A stretch of 64,000 bases of DNA from Halalkalicoccus sp. CGA53 (GTDB taxonomy: Archaea; Halobacteriota; Halobacteria; Halobacteriales; Halalkalicoccaceae). The translations under genes and the position numbers were made by a program. Positions within the stretch are counted from its first letter, which is position 1. Each line of letters starts with the position of its first letter. Under the pieces are notes generated by a model. It did no database searches and was not told where the DNA came from. It saw only the letters and a list, made by a program, of their open reading frames with translations. Below, piece after piece: positions 1 to 7,873 of this stretch. The DNA lies in NCBI RefSeq assembly GCF_036429475.1, contig NZ_CP144124.1, forward strand, positions 186,001 through 250,000. The letters run 5' to 3'.

Positions 1-211
1 GATGCTGCTGAAAAATGGCGTGAGATGAGATTTACACCGGAATAAAGAATTGGCAGTACGCAGCAGAGATCGGTCCCACGGGCCCGTACCGTGTTGTAAT
101 GGGCACGCCGATTGCGGCAGTCGGCAGGAGCAGGATGCCAAGGTCGTCTCCGCCAATGGGGACCTGACACACCCGGAAACGAAGGAGATCAATGACGTGG
201 AGGAATACTGA
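1..211 (+). pseudogene. C-terminal remnant of an unrecognised gene
   Basis: The left edge holds broken coding sequence. One frame ends with a stop at about 43-45. A different frame, ending at the TGA at 209-211, gives an acidic tail (reads ANGDLTHPETKEINDVEEY) that looks like the genuine end of a haloarchaeal protein. No single frame is open across the segment, so I read it as a decayed gene continuing to the left. I do not recognise the family. Confidence 0.3.
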
Positions 212-218
212 TTATCCA

Positions 219-263
219 CCTTGTGCAACTCTTCTGCAACTGGGTACTGAATGTTGAACAAGG
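219..263. repeat. Spaced palindrome, copy 1 of 3
   Basis: The left arm CCTTGTGCAAC (219-229) and right arm GTTGAACAAGG (253-263) are inverted with one mismatch and a 23-base spacer, 45 bases in total. The same arms and nearly the same total length recur at 55005-55049 and 63444-63489. Copy 1 lies upstream of the zinc-ribbon/coiled-coil cassette at 618-1831; copy 2 lies close to that cassette's paralogue. The geometry suggests a binding site for a dimeric or tetrameric protein. Confidence 0.75.
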
Positions 264-617
264 TAGAAAGTCACAATCTATTTTTCACCTGGCGTACCTG
301 ATTAATGTGAGGAGAAGTAGAGCCCCTCAAGGATGTAACGAATAACAACGGCTAACGTGATTCCCATATTTTAGGACAATGGTATCTGTAACAGACGTCT
401 GTTACAGGCAGATATATAATTACGTATTTGTCACGAAGATTACAATGCACTGTGATCTCATCGTCGTCTGTGCCCAAAAGTGGATCGAGGACGAACCATT
501 GCGTATCAGGTGACCCTTTTGCACCGGATGTGAGATCGAGACACGGGGATCGCGGTGACCGGTCGGCACACGACGACCTCCGATTCCACTTCGTAGGAAA
601 TCGCGCTCACAGTCTCG
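264..617. other. Non-coding leader before cassette A
   Basis: I see no convincing gene here. The stretch holds a 22-bp perfect palindrome and a TATA-like sequence (listed separately). A 22-codon reading frame begins at the ATG at 445, but nothing marks it as a real gene. Confidence 0.5.
386..420 (+). promoter_or_regulatory. Perfect 22-bp palindrome next to a TATA-like box
   Basis: CTGTAACAGAC at 386-396 is followed directly by its exact reverse complement, GTCTGTTACAG, at 397-407. A TATA-like run (gatatataat) follows at 411-420. The palindrome sits where the BRE would be, so a protein bound there could block TFB/TBP. The likely controlled unit is the cassette starting at 618, or something starting near 445. 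Confidence 0.6.
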
Positions 618-1082
618 GTGCTCACCAAAATCTCCGATCGCAGAGAGCTCCGAACGGACGGGGGCCAATCCGTCGATTCCGATTCAAACACCGACGATGA
701 CGAAGACGACCACCCCGGAATGCTGATCGCGGGTGCGTTCTACTATATTCGGGTTTACTACCTCGACGAAGGCACGGGCACAACGCTCTGTGGACTCGAC
801 GGCGAGTACGCCTCGGTCTCACTCGACAAAGCGAAACCGAGTGCATTTCGTGTCTGCCGACGCTGTGAGAGCACCCAAAATGGAGGCTACAGTACTCGTC
901 CTTGTCCACACCGCAACAAAGCGGTCGTCATCACCCACTGACCGATGCACGTTCGCGAGTGTTCGGGCTCGAGCCAGCTCGGTGTTAGAGACGAGAGTGA
1001 GGACTGTACGAATTCCGAGGAGCAGGACACAGGTGCCAGCCAGGATCGTCCCTCCGAGACGACCAAGGAGACGCACCGATGA
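618..1082 (+). pseudogene. Zinc-ribbon protein of cassette A, interrupted by a nonsense codon
   Basis: The frame opens at an ATG at 618 with an acidic N-terminus, then matches the protein at 56517-56978: a YYIRVYYLDEG segment and a zinc-ribbon-like core with CRRC and a later CPH. The frame meets TGA at 939-941, where the paralogue has Trp in SQWPQHVRRC. Downstream the same frame continues as PMHVREC and runs to a TGA at 1080-1082, which overlaps the ATG of the next gene. This is most simply a TGG-to-TGA mutation. The fourth zinc ligand of the ribbon (paralogue CPKC) is also changed here. Function is unknown; the paired gene order suggests it works with the coiled-coil protein. Confidence 0.65.
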
Positions 1083-1831
1083 GCCGTCCCGAATTGCCTC
1101 GTTCGGTCGAGACCATCGACGAGCAACTCGAAGCCCTCACTGACCGGATCGAGGCACTCGAAGCTGAGAATACGGCACTGAAAGCCGAGCATCGAGCCCT
1201 TGCTCGGGCGCTTGAAGCGAACACCTCCCCCGATTCGAATCCAGCGACCGACGCCACCGGTTCGAACGCGACGAGCATACCAGACGTCCTCGAGCTTCGT
1301 GGAGCCGATTCACCCGAAGACGCACGACTTGATCAAATTTGGATTGCGGGGCATCCGATCGGGTTGATGCTCACCCGACGTCGTTCTGAGATCGAAGCGC
1401 TCTCCGAGGTACTCGATGACCTTAGGCTGGACGGGGGTTCGAACGCGCTGCCGATCGACCAGCTGCTTCCGATCCAGGAGACCGCCAGGGATTACGAAGT
1501 CGATCCCTCGCTTCTCACGGCGAACAAGCGACGAGCAGCGCTCATCTGGACGACCTTTTTCGAGACCTGTGAGCGAACCCCGACGAAGTTCGTCCTCGAT
1601 TCTGGCGCAGTGAAGACGATCCTCCGAGTGAACGACGAGTCCCATCACAACGAGACCGTTCGTCGAGTGATGGAGCTAGTGAGCGAGCTCGGTGAGGATC
1701 TCATCAGCTGTGAGACGCACCGAAACACGAAGCGACTCATGATCGATCGGGCCGAGTTCGAGGCGTTCGTCGACCGGCTTGGAGAGAGCAGCTCACGCAA
1801 GCGAACCGAGACCACGGAGACCACCCGATGA
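1079..1831 (+). CDS. Coiled-coil protein of cassette A, haloarchaeal accessory family
   Basis: This 250-aa protein has an N-terminal coiled coil (about residues 10-45, repeated Leu/Glu heptads) and a folded C-terminal half starting near the LPIQ motif (about 128). The C-half aligns by eye with the protein at 55703-56533, which has LLPIQKLATWDTEDL where this one has LLPIQETARDYEVDP, and both share the later conserved helical blocks. The ATG at 1079 overlaps the TGA of the zinc-ribbon gene (ATGA), so translation is probably coupled. A third, truncated copy of its middle section survives at 35232-35318. I know of no function. Copies near Orc1 genes and spaced palindromes suggest a plasmid or mobile-element maintenance role, which is inference. 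Confidence 0.7.
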   Translation: MSRPELPRSVETIDEQLEALTDRIEALEAENTALKAEHRALARALEANTSPDSNPATDATGSNATSIPDVLELRGADSPEDARLDQIWIAGHPIGLMLTRRRSEIEALSEVLDDLRLDGGSNALPIDQLLPIQETARDYEVDPSLLTANKRRAALIWTTFFETCERTPTKFVLDSGAVKTILRVNDESHHNETVRRVMELVSELGEDLISCETHRNTKRLMIDRAEFEAFVDRLGESSSRKRTETTETTR

Positions 1832-2033
1832 CCGATCGACCAACCTACCCAAGAGACCCGCTCAGTCGACAGCGAAAGCGTTCACTGCGGTTATCGTGTT
1901 CGTAGTATTGGTCACGGTGTTTGCTGAAACAGGTGATGCTGCAGCTGCCGTCTTGGGACTTCTGTCGATGACGTATGTCTTATCTATGGCGTCGGAAGAC
2001 GATCCCAAATACAATACGTGTGGTATTCGGTAA
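1828..2033 (+). pseudogene. Small membrane protein, probably frameshifted
   Basis: An ATG at 1828 overlaps the stop of the coiled-coil gene (ATGA) but its frame closes after 25 codons. The overlapping frame, from about 1875 to 2033, encodes two hydrophobic segments (AFTAVIVFVVLVTVF and AAAAVLGLLSMTYVLS) and a short polar tail. Joining the two frames with one shift near 1874 would give a roughly 68-aa protein with two membrane helices as the third gene of cassette A. No equivalent is obvious after the paralogous cassette at 55703. Confidence 0.35.
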
Positions 2034-2067
2034 CAAATGTTATCCCCATACAGAAAGATGTATAGTT

Positions 2068-3507
2068 ATGTTCAGAAATATAACCAATACACGAAGATGT
2101 CTCGATGGACTTGAGCTCAGACGGTTCACGGTGGGAGAGACGACCTTCGGTAGGAGCGCCACGATTTCATGGGCAATCAACGAACCTCGGGGACAGAACT
2201 GTAGCAACGTGAAGTATCGGATCGATTCGGAACCGAATCTCTACGATGACCTTGATCCCGGGGTGGATTATCAGGTCGGTCAGGAGCGACATCGCTTCGA
2301 CCAGCTGGAACCAGCCGGCGATGTGAGTGTTAACCCTGCTCGGACACGCACGTACACATTGGAGGCGATCCCCCGAGGACTAGTTGGTCGTATCCCCAGT
2401 CTCAAGGAAAAAACACTTGCCAGCGGAACGGTCGTCGCCGGAAATATCGTCAGATACACGCAGATGGGAGACGAGTGGGTTCGCAACCCCAATCCCCATT
2501 CTGACGCGTTCGACGACAATTCCAATGATGCAGCCGAGAAGGCCGCTGAAGGGTCACGAGAGATCATCGGGAGCCTCTCGGAATCGCATCGGCGGCGTCT
2601 TCACAACAAAGTCATTAAACTCCATCTCATCCCCGTCGACGCATCGATCACCGATCTTCCCCCATACAAGAACCTCGCGGGCGACACCAAAGGTGGGAGC
2701 GACTGGGCAGACGCAGCTGGCGCGGGAGGCGTCCTTAAAGAGGAGGGACGTATCGTGATGGCATGCGCAGAGGTCGAGATGCTCGATCTACCCGGTCGTC
2801 GATACCCTCTAGGGTACATTCTTGCTCACGAGATGGGCCATACCGTCCTTGGATCGCCACGGTCAGGAGGCCAGTTCCAGCTACACGCCGTTTCGGAGGC
2901 TGAACTCCGGAAGCTCAAAGAACTCTTCGAGGCACGCGTCGAGGAGGGAGGGGAGTTCTTGCCCGGTGTCGAGATTCTGGGCGACAACAAGGACTTTGAG
3001 GAGTACTTCGCTGAGGGAACCGCGGCGATGTTCGAGAAACCGTGGGACGGAAACAATCCTGATTCCGTTTCCATGTACACGCCCGATTGGTTGAGAGAGA
3101 ACGACCCGGACCTGTACGACCTGCTGGCCCGGATCTACTCGATGCCGAGACGTCCTCCTGTGATTGACCGATCTCGCTCGACAGTTCGTGATCATAGAGC
3201 GGAGACAGGCGACCGTGACAGGAGAGATAGCGGGCCAATAGTTCGTGATCATAGAACTCAACCCACTGTTCGTGACCATCGGAGGCGTCCTATTGTTCGC
3301 GATCACCGGGAAGAATCAGGCAGTGGAGTTGGGGATCAAGACCCAATAGTTCGCGATCACCGGAAGAACACCGGAACTCGGGAGGAAAGCGATCGAGATC
3401 CGATCGTTCGCGATCACCGAGAAAGATCCCGTGAGGACGCAGACGGCCCAGATGAACCCGATCAGGGTCCGAGGGTTCGCGACCACCGCGATTACCGAGG
3501 ACACTGA
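2068..3507 (+). CDS. Zincin metallopeptidase with a VRDHR-repeat tail
   Basis: A protein of 479 aa if it starts at the ATG at 2068; the frame is open further upstream. An HExxH zinc site, HEMGH, is at about residues 254-258. A downstream acidic motif, EEYFAEG, at about 311-317 supplies a likely third ligand. The HExxH plus [E/D]YFAE arrangement is typical of anthrax lethal factor-like zincins, so I call a zinc-dependent protease. No signal peptide or membrane helix is seen. After about residue 365 the protein becomes a charged, low-complexity tail with seven VRDHR motifs (373 to about 472), most preceded by Pro-Ile or Pro-Thr. The same motif occurs in the 3225-aa protein of the operon at 10.2-33.4 kb, so the peptidase probably works with that complex, as a processing enzyme or as cargo. 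Confidence 0.7.
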   Translation: MFRNITNTRRCLDGLELRRFTVGETTFGRSATISWAINEPRGQNCSNVKYRIDSEPNLYDDLDPGVDYQVGQERHRFDQLEPAGDVSVNPARTRTYTLEAIPRGLVGRIPSLKEKTLASGTVVAGNIVRYTQMGDEWVRNPNPHSDAFDDNSNDAAEKAAEGSREIIGSLSESHRRRLHNKVIKLHLIPVDASITDLPPYKNLAGDTKGGSDWADAAGAGGVLKEEGRIVMACAEVEMLDLPGRRYPLGYILAHEMGHTVLGSPRSGGQFQLHAVSEAELRKLKELFEARVEEGGEFLPGVEILGDNKDFEEYFAEGTAAMFEKPWDGNNPDSVSMYTPDWLRENDPDLYDLLARIYSMPRRPPVIDRSRSTVRDHRAETGDRDRRDSGPIVRDHRTQPTVRDHRRRPIVRDHREESGSGVGDQDPIVRDHRKNTGTREESDRDPIVRDHRERSREDADGPDEPDQGPRVRDHRDYRGH

Positions 3508-3738
3508 GTCACTGTAGGTTCCCCAACGACCCATATTGGAGGGATTACGGCTGACTCCAGGTGTCTGTGGGAGAGTCTGAGCCGTTTGCTATTCCATTGA
3601 ATCATGGCATGGTTTTCTCGTTTCCTCGGTCCGATTCACAGATCCCTCGGTGTCGGTGCGGAAGTGGCATCAAATCGCTATCGGTAGGTCTGCCGAAGGA
3701 TCTTTATGAGTTCGCTGTAAATTGTAATCTATACGCCG

Positions 3739-4338
3739 ATGTCCCGTACTTCGAACCGAACCAACGGCGAGATCGTCCGCGACTTCCTTTCGATCGCGGA
3801 TCTATTAGAAGAGCCAAAGCTGGCTCAACTGTACGCTTATCTCGCTCGTCACGGTAATTCGACTGTTCAGGAACTAATCGAGGCGCTTGGACTCCCTCAA
3901 GGAACCGCGTACGCCTATGTAAATCGGCTCGTCGAGGGAGGTATCGTTGAGACGACGAACAACGAGCAACCACGCAGATATAGAGCTCGTGATATCGAAC
4001 TGACCGTCACTGGGGCCGATAGTGAAGGGACGTACACGATAACACCAGCACTCATCGACGCGGTCGGACGGCGCGAAACAGATGAGAACATCGACCACTA
4101 CATTGATCGACACGGGGTTGATGGTCTTGCTACCGCACTAACCTACGCCGTCGCCCGAGAACAAGGGGAGGTGACCCATCGACTCATGGCGAAGGATCTG
4201 GATATTCCTCCAATCGCCGCAGAGATCATCCTTCAGACGCTTCGTCCTGTCGTTCACGAACATGCTGATATTGAGATAGCTGGCGCTTCGGTTGCAGAGA
4301 TTGATCTTGGTAGACGAGACTCGGCTGACGACGCGTGA
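3739..4338 (+). CDS. Haloarchaeal winged-helix regulator, DUF7437-like
   Basis: This 199-aa protein has an N-terminal winged helix (about 15-80, with AQLYAYLARHGNSTVQELIE followed by a wing) and a C-terminal helical domain with the ITPALIDAVGRRETDENIDHY block and the RPVVHEHADIE end typical of a widespread haloarchaeal regulator family. Such genes are often followed by a PIN-like partner, and here the stop overlaps the GTG start of a broken PIN-like gene (GTGA at 4335-4338). It probably represses its own two-gene unit like an antitoxin. The DUF number is from memory. Confidence 0.7.
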   Translation: MSRTSNRTNGEIVRDFLSIADLLEEPKLAQLYAYLARHGNSTVQELIEALGLPQGTAYAYVNRLVEGGIVETTNNEQPRRYRARDIELTVTGADSEGTYTITPALIDAVGRRETDENIDHYIDRHGVDGLATALTYAVAREQGEVTHRLMAKDLDIPPIAAEIILQTLRPVVHEHADIEIAGASVAEIDLGRRDSADDA

Positions 4339-4640
4339 ATCCGGTTCATATCGCCAATACAGGCTTGTTCGTCGTGATGGGCCAACCAACGAATGATCGG
4401 TATTAGGCGATCCGACGATTCGCACATCGAAATGACATCACATTCGTTCTCCCAGAGCGAGTCTACGATGAACTGGCCGTCGGCGGTTCTGATATGCGGA
4501 CACCGACGATCGAAACGACACTCAAAGAGGGATGGGTGGATGTCGCCGGTCCGCTTGATTTTTCCAACCAATCGTATCACAAGTCATGGACGGTGTACAA
4601 CGGTACATCGCAAACGTGAACTCATCTGTGGAATCCTATC
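4335..4640 (+). pseudogene. PIN-like toxin gene, decayed
   Basis: Read from the GTG at 4335 the frame gives NPVHIANTGLFVVMGQPTND, a start I associate with haloarchaeal PIN-like proteins partnered with the upstream regulator. An in-frame TAG stands at 4404-4406. The same frame then resumes with ITFVLPERVYDELAVGG and GWVDVAGPLDFSNQ. Near 4575 it must shift to continue as MDGVQRYIANVNSS at 4586. The rest of the expected domain is missing. One stop, one frameshift and a truncation make it inactive. The upstream regulator is now without its partner. Confidence 0.6.
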
Positions 4641-4805
4641 ACAAGTGGAATGACTCTCTCGCGATTTCGCCCTGGTTCCGTTGTCATGCCAATTTATTAA
4701 TATCCGTTCACCCGCCGGAGTTCGGACTTTAGGAGCTGCTGGAGTAGCTCAACGTGATAGCTCGTGTTCCACAACCGTTTTTATCTCAGAGAGCCATCTA
4801 TACTA

Positions 4806-4824
4806 TGATTATCTATCATAATCA
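4806..4824. promoter_or_regulatory. Inverted repeat directly before the cupin gene
   Basis: TGATTAT (4806-4812) and ATAATCA (4818-4824) form a perfect 7-bp inverted repeat with a 5-base spacer, ending 6 bases before the chosen ATG at 4831. A T-rich TATA-like sequence lies at about 4778-4788. It fits an operator overlapping the transcription start. Confidence 0.45.
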
Positions 4825-4830
4825 ATAGTG

Positions 4831-5358
4831 ATGATAGTGAGCAAAGAAAATTTGATACAAGAATCGGCACATTCGACTCCGCAACCGTTCGTCATCGGCC
4901 CTGAGGAGGGCGAAGCCTACTGGATGCTTGGCACCCTCACGATCATCAAGGCGAGTGGCGAGGAGACCGACGGCTCGTTCTCGATGTCCGAACAGCTCGC
5001 CCCGCCAGGATTCTCACCTCCTAAGCACGTCCACCCCGAGGATGACGAACTGTTCTACGTCCTCAGTGGGCGGGTTACATTCGAGATCGACGACGAGCGC
5101 ATCACTGCGACGCCCGGATCAACAGTATACGCTCCGCACGGTATCCCGCACAGTTACCTGATTGAGGAAGAGACCCGCGTTCTCATCATGGTGTTCAAAC
5201 CCGGGTTTGAGCAGTTCTTCGCCGAGGTTGGCCGTCCCGCCGAATCCTGGACAATCCCGACCGAGGAACCGACCGAGGAGGAAGTAGCGAAGGTCAGTGA
5301 TATCGCCGAACAATACGGCTTCGAGATCGTTGGTCCGCCGATGAATGCCGAGCACTAA
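4831..5358 (+). CDS. Single-domain cupin protein
   Basis: A 175-aa protein with one double-stranded beta-helix (cupin) domain. Motif 1 appears as PPKHVHPEDDELFYVLSGRV (about 67-86), giving the His-x-His and Glu metal ligands. Motif 2 appears as GSTVYAPHGIPHSYL (about 100-114) with the last His ligand. This arrangement is common in quercetinase-like and sugar-binding cupins; the substrate cannot be predicted. The start at 4831 is preferred over the GTG at 4828. The gene stands alone, with an inverted repeat at 4806-4824 that may regulate it. Confidence 0.75.
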   Translation: MIVSKENLIQESAHSTPQPFVIGPEEGEAYWMLGTLTIIKASGEETDGSFSMSEQLAPPGFSPPKHVHPEDDELFYVLSGRVTFEIDDERITATPGSTVYAPHGIPHSYLIEEETRVLIMVFKPGFEQFFAEVGRPAESWTIPTEEPTEEEVAKVSDIAEQYGFEIVGPPMNAEH

Positions 5359-5521
5359 GTCGAGACGAGTTGCTGAAGCATCCCCTCGAACGCCAACTGG
5401 TTGAGCATAATCGACTGCACCCGGCGAGATGCCTACTTCCACTGGCGGCTGTTTACTACGCTACGTTGCGGCTCTGTTGCAATCCTTAGTGAATTACAGA
5501 TTCAGTCGGTAGTTTGAGTAG

Positions 5522-6343
5522 ATGCAGGCACTCCCAAAATCTCGATTGCTCCGATTTGCCGAGGAAGCATTTCAGTTAGCGCAACGTGCTGTGGCTCGAT
5601 ACTCCTCGAAGTTCTCGAAACAACGCTACACGCTCCATCAGCACATCGTTCTCCTGTGTCTCAAAGTTCGGAAGGACACAACGTATCGAACACTTCTCGA
5701 CGAACTCATCGAGATGCCCCGTATTCGGAGTGCGATCAACCTCACCGAACTTCCCTCCCCGTCAACGCTGTGCAAAGCGTTCGATAGACTCGATATGGCG
5801 GTCTGGCGGGTGCTTCTCAATCTCTCGGTTTCACTGCTCCCGACCAACGGTGTTGCGGGGATCGACGCTTCGGGCTTCGACCGGAATCACGCCTCAAAGC
5901 ACTACACAAAACGGACAAAGATAACGATTCAGCAGTTGAAAGTCACACTCTTAGTCGATTCGAGAGTAAACGCAATCCTCGATCTCCACGTTACAACGAC
6001 CCGCAAGCACGATACACAGATCGCACCGTCACTCATCAACCGCAACACAGCTGAAGTCGAAGTCCTGCTCGGTGACAAGGGATACGACGATCAGCAGATT
6101 CGAGCAAAGGCCCGCAAGAACAATATTCGTCCACTCATCAAACACCGTGAGTTTTCCTCACTTCAGAAAGCATGGAACGCTCGATTGGATGCCGACCTCT
6201 ACGCTCAACGGAACCAGAGCGAAACGGTGAACTCTCGACTCAAGCGTAAATACGGTGCGTTCGTCCGCTCACGACGCTGGTGGAGACAGTTTCGTGAACT
6301 CGCCCTTGCATGCCTCGTCCACAATCTCGACCTAACCCTTTAA
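5522..6343 (+). CDS. IS5-family transposase
   Basis: A 273-aa DDE transposase that appears intact. Its N-terminal helical part (1-110) precedes the catalytic core: GIDASGFDRNHAS near 114-126 gives the first Asp, LLGDKGYDDQQI near 183-194 the second Asp (DKGYD is the classic IS5/IS4 motif), and NQSETVNSRLKRKYGA near 231-246 the Glu of the final motif. The C-terminal WWRQFRELALACLVHNLDL segment is typical of haloarchaeal IS5 members. The ATG lies 52 bases inside the left inverted repeat. Related but truncated C-termini are at 35319-35584 and 39777-39890. Confidence 0.9.
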   Translation: MQALPKSRLLRFAEEAFQLAQRAVARYSSKFSKQRYTLHQHIVLLCLKVRKDTTYRTLLDELIEMPRIRSAINLTELPSPSTLCKAFDRLDMAVWRVLLNLSVSLLPTNGVAGIDASGFDRNHASKHYTKRTKITIQQLKVTLLVDSRVNAILDLHVTTTRKHDTQIAPSLINRNTAEVEVLLGDKGYDDQQIRAKARKNNIRPLIKHREFSSLQKAWNARLDADLYAQRNQSETVNSRLKRKYGAFVRSRRWWRQFRELALACLVHNLDLTL

Positions 6344-6364
6344 CGATCAGTACAGACTGTCTAT

Positions 6365-6931
6365 TCAGCGAGGATTGTCCGTCAACCACTCTAAAACTTC
6401 ACTCGCATGTTCGTCCGGTGGGAAGATTGGATAGAAGACGTATTCGATACGTCCATCAGAGACAATCAACGTTAACCGCTTCAGATAATCGTCTCCCCCA
6501 ATGCTGAACCTTGGCAAGTTAAGTTCATTCGCCAATTCCCACTCGGCATCGCTGAGCATTTCGAAGGGGAGGTGTAAGCGGTCACGGGCTTCACGTTGGT
6601 ACTCATTTGATTGCGTAGACAGTCCGAACACCTCCCCGACACCATTGTCCCGAAGTTCGTCGTAGTGGTTTCGAAACCCGCACGACTCAGGAGTACAGCC
6701 ACGGGCACCCGGTATGTCTTCCCACCCTTCTGGGATCACGTCCTCGTCAGGACGCCCCGTCATTGGATAGACGTAGATGACGGTTCGTGATGGGAGGTCT
6801 TGGAGGTTGACCGTCGTATCGTCAGTTGCTGGGAGTGACAGGTTGGGAATCTCCATTCCCTTGAGATGGTCAGCCTCACCATCATCTTCAGGTTCTGGCA
6901 GGTCGTCCGGAAGAGGGAAATCGTGGGACAT
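6365..6931 (-). CDS. Peroxiredoxin, BCP/PrxQ-like, inside an IS
   Basis: A 188-aa AhpC/TSA-family protein if it starts at the ATG at 6931; the frame is open to 6979. The thioredoxin-like core includes TVIYVYPMTGRP and the active-site stretch GARGCTPESCGFRNHYDEL. Two cysteines separated by four residues match the peroxidatic/resolving pair of atypical 2-Cys BCP proteins. It would reduce peroxides in the cytoplasm using a thioredoxin-type donor. It is convergent with the transposase and lies between the IS inverted repeats, making it a passenger gene. Both functional residues and frame are intact, so it is probably active. Confidence 0.8.
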   Translation of the reverse strand: MSHDFPLPDDLPEPEDDGEADHLKGMEIPNLSLPATDDTTVNLQDLPSRTVIYVYPMTGRPDEDVIPEGWEDIPGARGCTPESCGFRNHYDELRDNGVGEVFGLSTQSNEYQREARDRLHLPFEMLSDAEWELANELNLPRFSIGGDDYLKRLTLIVSDGRIEYVFYPIFPPDEHASEVLEWLTDNPR

Positions 6932-7186
6932 AATGCCGAGTATAACTCCTGAGCAAATAGATTTGCCGGGAAGCTCCATGTTGGAGGCCGATTTCAGACT
7001 TCTTTCTGAATAGTGAGACTGGGATCACCGGTGCTAAGCGGATGTTATTATCCGCGATGAATAGACTCCACCGACCGACTGTTTCATCCTATATTGTGTC
7101 TGAAGAATAGGATTTCAACAGAGCCTACGTTGCGTAAGTACACAACCATTCGAAAAATTACGGTATCGTCTTCAGCCCCCTTTCTA

Positions 7187-7750
7187 TTAGGGGATCTCGG
7201 ACTCCGTATGCTCGATGAGTTCCGTATCGGTTCGCCAATGGAGGAGGTGACCATGTTCATCGATCAGTTCGAAGAAATGTGCAAGCATCGCATCAAATGC
7301 TTCGCGCTCTTCTTTTTCGGTTGCGTACTTCCGTTTGAGAATCCACGTTTTCCTTCGGAGAGACGGTTCCGAGAGTGCACCAGCTTCCCATTCGTGGCCC
7401 CCTCGGTTATGCTCAAACACGCCGACGACGACGTCAGTTCGGCGAATCAGCACGTGGAACTTGAGGACAAAATTGCTTGTGAACGCTGGAACGTCTTTCA
7501 TAAGAAAGGCATGATCGCCGACGCGACGTCCTGCAAGTGCTTGTTTCACCGCGAGAAGTCGCTGTTCTTCTCGTGGGTTGTAACTCCCGGTCACGAAGTA
7601 CGAACGATCACTCTCGAGGACTCTTGAAAATACAGCATCGGATTCGAACAGTGCATCTTTGAGATCTTGTATATCCGTCGGTGTGAGCGGTCGATCGGCC
7701 ACCTCTTTCAAATCATTGAGAATGAGAGTTACGACGTCCTCGTCCATCAT
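7187..7750 (-). CDS. Conserved haloarchaeal protein, possible deoxyribosyltransferase/TIR-like fold
   Basis: An acidic 187-aa protein. After a helical N-terminus it has RSYFVTGSYNPREEQRLLAV (about 49-68), then RRTDVVVGVFEHNRGGHEWE (about 103-122) with a conserved-looking Glu, then KTWILKRKYATEKEEREAFD. The beta-strand, GSY, VVGVFE..GGHEWE pattern recalls Rossmann-like nucleoside 2-deoxyribosyltransferase and TIR-related proteins that place a Glu in this region. That similarity is from reading only. The gene is divergent from the HTH gene at 7874. The plus-strand frame over the same DNA is a shadow. Confidence 0.5.
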   Translation of the reverse strand: MMDEDVVTLILNDLKEVADRPLTPTDIQDLKDALFESDAVFSRVLESDRSYFVTGSYNPREEQRLLAVKQALAGRRVGDHAFLMKDVPAFTSNFVLKFHVLIRRTDVVVGVFEHNRGGHEWEAGALSEPSLRRKTWILKRKYATEKEEREAFDAMLAHFFELIDEHGHLLHWRTDTELIEHTESEIP

Positions 7751-7873
7751 TCAGGGACTCTCATTCGTGTTATTTATATATTGCTACTGGAATGGAGACT
7801 ATGGTGATCCTTATTGTGCCAGTCGTCACCCGAACGGTTATGAGGTAGCCGAACCTACGCATCAGTACACAGA

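Larger units (their letters stand above)
5470..7125. mobile_element. IS5-type element with a peroxiredoxin passenger gene
   Basis: The left end GGCTCTGTTGCAATCC (5470-5485) is matched by GGATTTCAACAGAGCC (7110-7125), an inverted repeat with 15 of 16 matches. Both ends are flanked by the same 8 bases, TACGTTGC (5462-5469 and 7126-7133), a clean target duplication. The 1656-bp unit encloses a transposase (+) and a convergent peroxiredoxin gene (-). IS5-type haloarchaeal elements such as ISH1 make 8-bp duplications, which agrees. The intact duplication implies that the whole unit, cargo included, moved in one event. Confidence 0.85.

Noticed and set aside
1975-2067. An earlier start for the metallopeptidase at 1975.
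   Set aside because: The extra 31 residues overlap the hydrophobic frame of the small membrane gene and contain no conserved features; the ATG at 2068 is a simpler start.
7094-7627. A 177-codon plus-strand frame.
   Set aside because: It is antisense to the acidic, better-structured protein at 7187-7750 and has a basic, Cys-containing composition unlike haloarchaeal proteins.
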